Positions 7,067 to 10,782 of a DNA stretch of 10,782 nt are shown here, one piece after another. Under the pieces are notes generated by a model. It made no database searches, was not told where the DNA came from, and saw only the letters and a program-made list of their open reading frames with translations. The DNA lies in NCBI GenBank assembly GCA_029939035.1, contig JAOZTS010000035.1:1-10782 (forward strand). Reading direction: 5' to 3'. How positions within the stretch are numbered: the stretch's first letter is position 1; each line of letters opens with the position of its first letter. A program made the position numbers and the translations under genes. The stretch is from Candidatus Altimarinota bacterium (GTDB taxonomy: Bacteria; Patescibacteriota; Gracilibacteria; UBA1369; LOWO2-01-FULL-3).

Positions 7067-7580
7067 CAGCTAGGCATCCTTCTTTCAAATCTTCGTTGAC
7101 TACTTTTTCGCAGTGCTCTGGAGTGATGTCTCTGAAATCTATACTGTCGAGGTATTCTATGTCTTTCTCTCTTTGTTCATCTGTTTCTTCATTTTTCTTC
7201 CTTAATTCCTCTGCAACTTTCTCTTTCTCAATCAATTCCTGTACTAATATTTCACATTGCTCTTTAGTATTAGATCTTGATATATCACCACACAGATCAA
7301 GGTCCATTTCTTCTTTGGCTTGATCGATAAGGATTTTATCCTGAACTAGTGACAAACACTCCTGTTTTTGATCTCCATTCTCAACAGTTTTACAGAGGTC
7401 GGAATTCTTTTTCTTTACTGCTTCTATTACAATATCAGTATCCAATTGCTCTTGAGCTGTTGTTGCCTCGAATTCTTCTTGTGTATCCGCTGGAGTATCT
7501 GTTGGAGTTCCGCCTAAACATCCTGTTGCCAAAACGGCAAACATTAAAAGTCCTGCAATAAGTAAAATTGTCTTTTTCAT
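7041..7580 (-). CDS. Lipoprotein with three C-x11-C helical repeats
   Basis: A 179-residue protein. The N-terminus 'MKK' plus a hydrophobic stretch ends in 'LATGC', a lipobox with C21 as the expected lipidated cysteine, followed by a Thr/Pro/Asp-rich tether (22-45). The mature part is highly acidic and helical. Besides C21 it has exactly six cysteines in three pairs, C63/C75, C97/C109 and C157/C169, each separated by 11 residues in a context like 'D-L-C-x11-C-x2-L/I'. This is a repeated helical hairpin, probably closed by a disulfide. A charged coiled-coil-like insert (about 113-142) separates the second and third repeats. Anchored lipoproteins need Lgt and signal peptidase II, not visible here. 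Its gene is convergent with the secreted beta-helix gene with no intervening base. Function unknown; a surface binding or scaffolding role is possible. Confidence 0.65.
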   Translation of the reverse strand: MKKTILLIAGLLMFAVLATGCLGGTPTDTPADTQEEFEATTAQEQLDTDIVIEAVKKKNSDLCKTVENGDQKQECLSLVQDKILIDQAKEEMDLDLCGDISRSNTKEQCEILVQELIEKEKVAEELRKKNEETDEQREKDIEYLDSIDFRDITPEHCEKVVNEDLKEGCLAELELFGEF

Positions 7581-7623
7581 TTTGAATTAGTTAGGAATAA
7601 GGTTTCCCGCTACTTGAGCGATA

Positions 7624-7638
7624 GTAATAAGTTATTAC
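7624..7638. promoter_or_regulatory. 15-bp palindrome between divergent genes (candidate operator)
   Basis: GTAATAAGTTATTAC is a perfect inverted repeat with 7-bp arms around one central base. It lies in the 122-nt region between the divergent lipoprotein and mtaB-type genes, just upstream of a run of nine T and the candidate mtaB promoter. The geometry fits a binding site for a dimeric regulator of either gene. A hairpin role is less likely because the arms are AT-rich. Confidence 0.35.
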
Positions 7639-7652
7639 AGAGTGGTTTTTTT

Positions 7653-7682
7653 TTGCAAGTAGAGGTTGTTTTGTGGTTTAAT
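7653..7682 (+). promoter_or_regulatory. Candidate promoter of the mtaB-type gene
   Basis: TTGCAA (7653-7658), an 18-nt spacer ending TTTTGTGG, then TTTAAT (7677-7682), with 4/6 and 5/6 consensus matches and TGG as an extended -10. The predicted leader is about 13 nt. TTTTGTGGT also precedes the -10 at 6033. Confidence 0.5.
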
Positions 7683-7702
7683 CTCAGAGCTAAATTTATC
7701 AC

Positions 7703-9004
7703 ATGAAAATTGCAATTAAAACTCTGGGGTGCAAGTCGAATCGGTATGAGTCGGATCAGCTTTTCGAGAAGTTGAGTGGGGCTCATGAGGTTTTTGAGCT
7801 GAATGAAGGCGTTAGTACTTTTCAGAGGCGAGCGCAGACTGATTTTGATATCGCGGTAGTGAATACTTGTACTGTCACTCATGTTGCTGATCGTAAATCA
7901 CGGCAGTCTATTAGGAGTTTAAAGAGTGCGAATCCATCGTGTCGAGTCGTGGTTTTCGGGTGTGGTTCGAATGTTTCCGAAGAGGACTATGAGGCAATAG
8001 ACGAGGTGGATTTTATTGCGGGGAACGTGGATGAGGTTGTGAATTATATTAGTGAGATTGGAGGAGAGTCGGATTACAAAGGAGATGTGGCTGATGGAGT
8101 TCGGACTAGGGGTGTGGTGAAGATCCAGGATGGTTGTAATAATTATTGTACTTATTGCATTATTCCTCGGGCTCGTGGGCCGGAGGTTAGTTTTGATCAG
8201 GAAGCTATTTTGGAAGAAGTTCGTCGGAAGGAGGAGGCTAGATTCCGGGAGATTGTTTTGACCGGAATTATTATTAGTAATTGGGGGCGTGGTGCAATGG
8301 ACTTTGTGGATTTGGTGGAATATTTGATTGAGAACACTGAAACTGTGCGGTTTAGGATTAGTTCAATTGAGCCCCAGAATTTTTCTGATAAATTTGTAAG
8401 GCTTTTTGAGAATGAGCGAGTTTGTCCGCATGTTCATATGTCTTTACAGTCAGGAAGTGATTCGATTCTTGAGAAAATGCGTAGAAAATATGATACAGAT
8501 TTGTATTTGGATGTTTGTCGTAGGTTGCGAGAAGGAGTTCCTGATATTGGACTAACTACTGATGTAATTGTTGGGTTTCCGGGGGAAAGTGATGAGGAGT
8601 TTGAAGAAACTTGTGAATTTGTCAGGGATATTGGATTTTTGAAGATGCATGTGTTCCCCTATTCTCGTAGAAAGGATACGGCTGCTTTTCACATGAAGGA
8701 TCAAGTTGCTGAGAATGTGAAGAAGGCGCGTGCTAGCCGTCTGCGAAAGATTTCTGATGAACTAGGTGAAGCCTTTATTGGAAGTTTGCTTGGGAATGAA
8801 TACGATGTAATTGTGGAGAAGCATGAGAATGGTGTGTGTACTGGAGTTACTCCAAACTACATTCCTGTACAATTTTCTTGTACGGATACTGTTGAGGTGG
8901 GTGATGTTTTCAAAATACGTTTGGAAAAACAAAAAAAATGGCGGGCTTGTAGAAGCCATTATTTGCTAGGTTTTCCCCGGGGATTTTTTATTAACCCATT
9001 ATAA
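7703..9004 (+). CDS. mtaB: tRNA t6A37 methylthiotransferase, MtaB type (radical SAM)
   Basis: A 433-residue radical SAM methylthiotransferase. The N-terminal UPF0004 domain has the three cluster cysteines: C10 in 'KTLGCKSNRYES', C56 in 'VNTCTVTHVADRKSRQSIR' and C87 in 'VVFGCGSN'. The radical SAM motif is 'GCNNYCTYCIIPRARG' (C145, C149, C152). 'VLTGI', 'RISSIEP', 'HVHMSLQSGSDSILEKMRRKY' and 'DVIVGFPGESDEEFEET' follow as in the family. The KTLGCK.N.YES and CTVT..AD.KSRQ versions point to MtaB, which converts t6A to ms2t6A at position 37 of tRNAs reading ANN codons, rather than MiaB or RimO. A TRAM-like region follows (about 355-412). The last 20 or so residues ('CRSHYLLGFPRGFFINPL') look like an added tail running into the convergent gene. 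There is no Shine-Dalgarno sequence; TAAATT lies six bases before ATG. Confidence 0.9.
   Translation: MKIAIKTLGCKSNRYESDQLFEKLSGAHEVFELNEGVSTFQRRAQTDFDIAVVNTCTVTHVADRKSRQSIRSLKSANPSCRVVVFGCGSNVSEEDYEAIDEVDFIAGNVDEVVNYISEIGGESDYKGDVADGVRTRGVVKIQDGCNNYCTYCIIPRARGPEVSFDQEAILEEVRRKEEARFREIVLTGIIISNWGRGAMDFVDLVEYLIENTETVRFRISSIEPQNFSDKFVRLFENERVCPHVHMSLQSGSDSILEKMRRKYDTDLYLDVCRRLREGVPDIGLTTDVIVGFPGESDEEFEETCEFVRDIGFLKMHVFPYSRRKDTAAFHMKDQVAENVKKARASRLRKISDELGEAFIGSLLGNEYDVIVEKHENGVCTGVTPNYIPVQFSCTDTVEVGDVFKIRLEKQKKWRACRSHYLLGFPRGFFINPL
8931..8960 (-). terminator. Intrinsic terminator of the Pro-rich gene, inside the mtaB 3' coding end
   Basis: On the minus strand AATGGC and GCCATT can pair, enclosing 12 bases with a smaller CTT/AAG stem inside. 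Eight consecutive T follow (including the last two of the arm), then G and more T. It lies 38 nt past the stop of the minus-strand Pro-rich gene and wholly within codons of the convergent mtaB-type gene. On the plus strand it would read as a hairpin preceded by A, so it is directional. Confidence 0.5.
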
Positions 9005-9796
9005 TCCCAAGTTCTTTCTGATTTCATCCGCTTTCCCAGCATCTTCGTTTTTTGCTGCTGATTGAGTCACCTCGTCTTCGAGCTGCATCCATTCATCAAA
9101 ATGCTGCTGAGCAAGTTTCTCTAGCTGAGGAACGTGTTTTTTAGAAAGAGCTGCAAATTTCTGCTTTTCCTCTTCGAATATTCGGATTAATTCATCTACT
9201 TGTGCTTGTTTTAGCTTTGGAATTGAATCAACTATCTTTTTCTTCTCATCTTTTGAAAGCGAAATTGAGCCAGCTAGTAATAGAACAAAGTGATCACCAT
9301 CAAATTTAAGTTCATTTTTTGGAACTTTCACCTTCAGTTCTGGTGGAAGTTTTGTTCCAAGCTGAAAATTTGCTGGTGTTGTATCTTCTGGGACTGGTGC
9401 TCCTCCTGCTGGTGGGTATCCTCCTCCTTGTGGTGGTGGATACGCTCCTCCTTGCGGTGGTGGGTACGCTCCTCCTTGTGGTGGTGGATACGCTCCCGGT
9501 GGCGGATATGCTCCTCCTTGTGGTGGCGGGTATCCTCCTGGTGGTGGATATGCTCCTGGTTGAGGCGGTGCAGGCGGAACTGGTGCTCCATGTGCTGGCG
9601 CAGCTGGTTGCGGCGGTACTGGAGGTACTGGTGGCACAGGTGGAACAGGCGCTCCTTGCCCTGGCGGAGGTTGTGGTGGAGTCGGTGCTCCCCCCTGTTG
9701 ACCTCCCGCTGGTGGCGGTGGCGGTGGTGGAGTTGGTTGTGTATTATCGTCTTTTGGAGGTTGTGCACCTCCTGCGTTATTGTCTTTTGGATCCAT
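8999..9796 (-). CDS. Pro/Gly/Tyr-rich protein with charged helical C-terminal domain
   Basis: A 265-residue protein with no signal peptide or membrane helix. Residues 1-140 are low complexity: poly-Pro (21-29), 'VPP' triplets (51-62) and a run of AYPPPQGG-type octapeptides (about 81-130). This part should be disordered, possibly polyproline II. Residues 145-265 are a folded-looking helical domain including 'LLLAGSISLSKDEKKKIVDS' (172-191) and a long charged helix 'VDELIRIFEEEKQKFAALSK' (200-219). I recall similar C-terminal domains in other CPR proteins without a known function. YPPPQG-type tails occur in membrane- and protein-binding proteins and can drive self-association, so a scaffold role is a guess. 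The start has TAACAC seven bases upstream and a good promoter. The stop overlaps the mtaB stop region by six bases. Confidence 0.7.
   Translation of the reverse strand: MDPKDNNAGGAQPPKDDNTQPTPPPPPPPAGGQQGGAPTPPQPPPGQGAPVPPVPPVPPVPPQPAAPAHGAPVPPAPPQPGAYPPPGGYPPPQGGAYPPPGAYPPPQGGAYPPPQGGAYPPPQGGGYPPAGGAPVPEDTTPANFQLGTKLPPELKVKVPKNELKFDGDHFVLLLAGSISLSKDEKKKIVDSIPKLKQAQVDELIRIFEEEKQKFAALSKKHVPQLEKLAQQHFDEWMQLEDEVTQSAAKNEDAGKADEIRKNLGL
9407..9556. repeat. Degenerate 24-bp repeats encoding AYPPPQGG octapeptides
   Basis: On the plus strand, units of the form 'GCTCCTCCTTGTGGTGGTGG' plus four bases recur in phase, with some units shortened or altered in the third codon positions. They encode octapeptides at residues about 81-130 of the minus-strand protein, with shorter variants (YPPPGG, YPPPGA) at one end. 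Strong C/G strand asymmetry creates long but spurious frames on the other strand. Confidence 0.85.
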
Positions 9797-9820
9797 TTTA
9801 TTAGTGTTAATTCTTGCTTT

Positions 9821-9849
9821 ATTTTAAACACATGTGCAAAATACATCAA
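9821..9849 (-). promoter_or_regulatory. Candidate promoter of the Pro-rich gene
   Basis: On the minus strand: TTGATG (9849-9844), a 17-nt spacer, TAAAAT (9826-9821), with 4/6 and 5/6 consensus matches. The leader would be about 18 nt. It lies between this gene and the divergent tRNA gene, so the two must share about 68 bp for their promoters. Confidence 0.5.
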
Positions 9850-9864
9850 GAACATTTACATATA

Positions 9865-9941
9865 GGGCGATTAGCTCAGTTGGCTAGAGCGCCTCGTTGA
9901 CTTCGAGGAGGTCAGTGGTTCGAATCCACTATCGCCCACCA
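9865..9941 (+). tRNA. tRNA-Val (anticodon GAC), CCA encoded
   Basis: A complete 77-nt cloverleaf. The acceptor GGGCGAT pairs fully with ATCGCCC, the D arm is GCTC/GAGC with GG in the loop, the anticodon stem is CCTCG/CGAGG with loop TTGACTT (anticodon GAC), and the T arm is AGTGG/CCACT with loop TTCGAAT. The discriminator is A and the 3' CCA is in the DNA. GAC reads GUC and, by wobble, GUU. The base after the anticodon (position 37) is T, where a purine is nearly universal. A possible weak promoter (TTGCTT, 17 nt, CAAAAT at 9837-9842) would start transcription about 16 nt upstream. Confidence 0.95.
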
Positions 9942-9950
9942 GGAAATCGC

Positions 9951-9979
9951 TTGCACTAACAACGTTAGTGCTGTATTGT
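9951..9979 (+). promoter_or_regulatory. Promoter with embedded operator-like palindrome for the toxin-antitoxin pair
   Basis: TTGCAC (9951-9956), a 17-nt spacer and TATTGT (9974-9979) form a weak sigma70-like promoter with a start near 9986. A perfect inverted repeat, GCACTAACAACGTTAGTGC (9953-9971; 8-bp arms, 3-nt centre), begins in the -35 and fills most of the spacer. That is a position where a bound repressor would block RNA polymerase, as in autoregulated antitoxin operons. The same repeat begins 12 nt after the tRNA and could also fold as its 3' hairpin, but it is not followed by a clean T run. Confidence 0.5.
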
Positions 9980-10005
9980 AAATGTGTAAATAATAACAAT
10001 ATTTT

Positions 10006-10224
10006 ATGACCACTTTAACCATTCGCATAGAAGATGACTTAAAATCAAAAGCAGCTAAGCAAGCTGATAAGCTTGGTGTGCCTCTTACGCTTATTGTAAA
10101 GAATGCTTTAAGAAATTTCGTTGAGTCTCCGAAAATCGTGATTGGAGAGTCTGAAGCCATTGTTGTGACTCCGGAGATCCAGACTAAAATGGATAAAATC
10201 GGAGAATTATTGTCTAAAAAATAA
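10006..10224 (+). CDS. Probable ribbon-helix-helix antitoxin (RelB/DinJ-like)
   Basis: A 72-residue protein beginning 'MTTLTIRIEDDLKSKAAKQA', the strand-then-helix pattern of ribbon-helix-helix DNA-binding proteins. 'LGVPLTLIVKNALRNFV' (24-40) supplies the turn and second helix. In this fold two chains pair their N-terminal strands and insert them into the DNA major groove. The tail (41-72), with 'TPEIQTKMDKIGELLSKK', would be the toxin-binding arm. The palindrome in the promoter fits autoregulation. The start has TAACAA six bases upstream. The next gene begins five bases after its stop, the standard antitoxin-first arrangement. The RHH assignment is firmer than the antitoxin role, which depends on the partner. 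Confidence 0.7.
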   Translation: MTTLTIRIEDDLKSKAAKQADKLGVPLTLIVKNALRNFVESPKIVIGESEAIVVTPEIQTKMDKIGELLSKK

Positions 10225-10229
10225 TATCA

Positions 10230-10610
10230 GTGAAACTTGTACTAACTGCCTCTCTTAGGAAGGCTGAATTTCAACCACTCCAAAAAACTTTTTCCTTGGA
10301 AGTTATCAAAATTGCGGCTAAAAAATGTTTAGAGGGGCTGGGAAAAAACATAAAATCTTCTTCAAAAATCTCTTCGACTTCATTAAAAAAGATACAGCTT
10401 ACAAGCACTGGTGGCGCTGGTCGTGCTGCGTTTTTGTTACAAATTACGGATGGTAAAGCTATCTTAGTAATGATTAGACTCAAAAATGATAAAAATATTG
10501 GTGCGAATATGTCGATTAGGAATTCTAAATTCCAAAAGGCGCTTGAGAAAAATCTGGATCTGCTCATGAACGACATTGATCATGACAATTATGAAGAATT
10601 TGAGCTATAG
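10230..10610 (+). CDS. Putative toxin partner, possibly RelE/ParE-like
   Basis: A 126-residue protein with a GTG start five bases after the antitoxin stop; no Shine-Dalgarno sequence, so coupled translation is likely. Residues 22-57 are basic and helical. 'GGAGRAAFLLQITDGKAILVMIRLKNDK' (61-88) reads as a beta-hairpin like the 'R-x-x-F-x-x-x-x-x-x-x-x-x-L-x-x-x-x-K' core of RelE/HigB/ParE toxins. The C-terminus is an acidic helix ending 'DHDNYEEFEL'. It is longer than typical RelE (about 95 residues), and no catalytic residues can be assigned. RelE-type toxins cleave mRNA at the ribosome and ParE-type inhibit gyrase; neither can be chosen here. The gene order, size and operator support a type II toxin-antitoxin pair; the family call is tentative. 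Confidence 0.5.
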   Translation: MKLVLTASLRKAEFQPLQKTFSLEVIKIAAKKCLEGLGKNIKSSSKISSTSLKKIQLTSTGGAGRAAFLLQITDGKAILVMIRLKNDKNIGANMSIRNSKFQKALEKNLDLLMNDIDHDNYEEFEL

Positions 10611-10782
10611 TACAAAAAAATAAGTAGAAAAAGGCTTGTTACCAGAAAAAATTAAAAAGTTGTATATATGAGATATGAAGGCCATAGATTGAACTCCAAC
10701 AAATCATCGTATATACTTTTGTCATAATGTTTTAGTTGAACAATTTTAATGTGGAAATTACGGTTCTCATAATTGTCAGCAT
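10611..10782. other. AT-rich tail without a supported gene
   Basis: After the toxin stop, 172 bases contain only very short frames on both strands. There is no convincing hairpin with a T run for the toxin operon. TTACCA, 18 nt, TATATA (10639-10668) is a poor promoter match that could serve a gene beyond the window. TTGAAC occurs twice about 45 nt apart, probably by chance. Confidence 0.4.

Noticed and set aside
8976..8988. CCCCGGGG followed by a T run as an mtaB terminator
   Set aside because: The palindrome has no loop, so at most three base pairs can form, and the site lies before the mtaB stop.
9290..9865. Long plus-strand and alternative minus-strand frames rich in Trp, Leu/Val or His/Arg
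   Set aside because: They are shadows of the CCN/GGN-rich repeats, with implausible composition, and one runs into the tRNA.
9918..10782. Attachment site at the tRNA 3' end
   Set aside because: I found no second copy of the tRNA 3' end downstream in the window and no integrase gene.

Overview
The window looks like chromosomal DNA from a Candidate Phyla Radiation (Patescibacteria) bacterium, most likely of the Gracilibacteria/Peregrinibacteria group. The reasons are short tightly packed genes, an AT-leaning composition, overlapping stop codons between convergent genes, no Shine-Dalgarno sequence at any start, and several protein types I associate with that group: a lysine-rich single-pass membrane protein beside an FtsA-like ATPase, a secreted beta-helix-like protein with a cysteine C-terminus, a Pro/Gly/Tyr-rich protein, and a heptad-repeat small protein. 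This placement rests on recollection of families, not on a search. The reading frames fit the standard bacterial code: apart from one terminal TGA, no gene contains an in-frame TGA, which argues against the TGA=Gly lineages.

Layout. (1) 1-2385, plus strand: a tightly coupled envelope cluster. It holds the C-terminal end of a probable Mur-ligase-type protein, a DegT/DnrJ/EryC1 PLP aminotransferase, and a FemAB-type aminoacyltransferase, which together suggest peptidoglycan or surface modification. (2) 2382-2768, minus strand: a 128-residue coiled-coil protein built on a 21-bp tandem repeat. (3) 2927-5985, plus strand: a two-gene operon of an FtsA-like actin-fold ATPase and a 601-residue bitopic membrane protein, joined by a TAATG overlap. 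(4) 6072-7040, plus: a secreted, probably beta-helical surface protein with four C-terminal cysteines. It abuts, stop to stop, a minus-strand lipoprotein (7041-7580) that carries three exact C-x11-C repeats. (5) 7703-9004, plus: an MtaB-type tRNA methylthiotransferase. It overlaps tail to tail a minus-strand proline-rich protein (8999-9796), whose probable terminator lies inside the mtaB coding region. (6) 9865-9941: tRNA-Val(GAC) with encoded CCA and an unusual U at position 37. (7) 10006-10610: a probable type II toxin-antitoxin pair with a perfect palindrome inside its promoter. The last 172 bases contain no gene I can support.

The most interesting signal is not a gene. All seven genes that begin a transcription unit, and two coupled internal genes, carry TAA about 10-13 nt upstream of ATG (TAAC or TAAA at the unit-leading genes, TAAG and TAAT at the internal ones). 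Shine-Dalgarno motifs are absent. This is either a lineage-specific translation-initiation element or a -10 box for leaderless mRNAs. Recognisable sigma70-like promoters, often with TGG next to the -10, lie further upstream of several of these genes.
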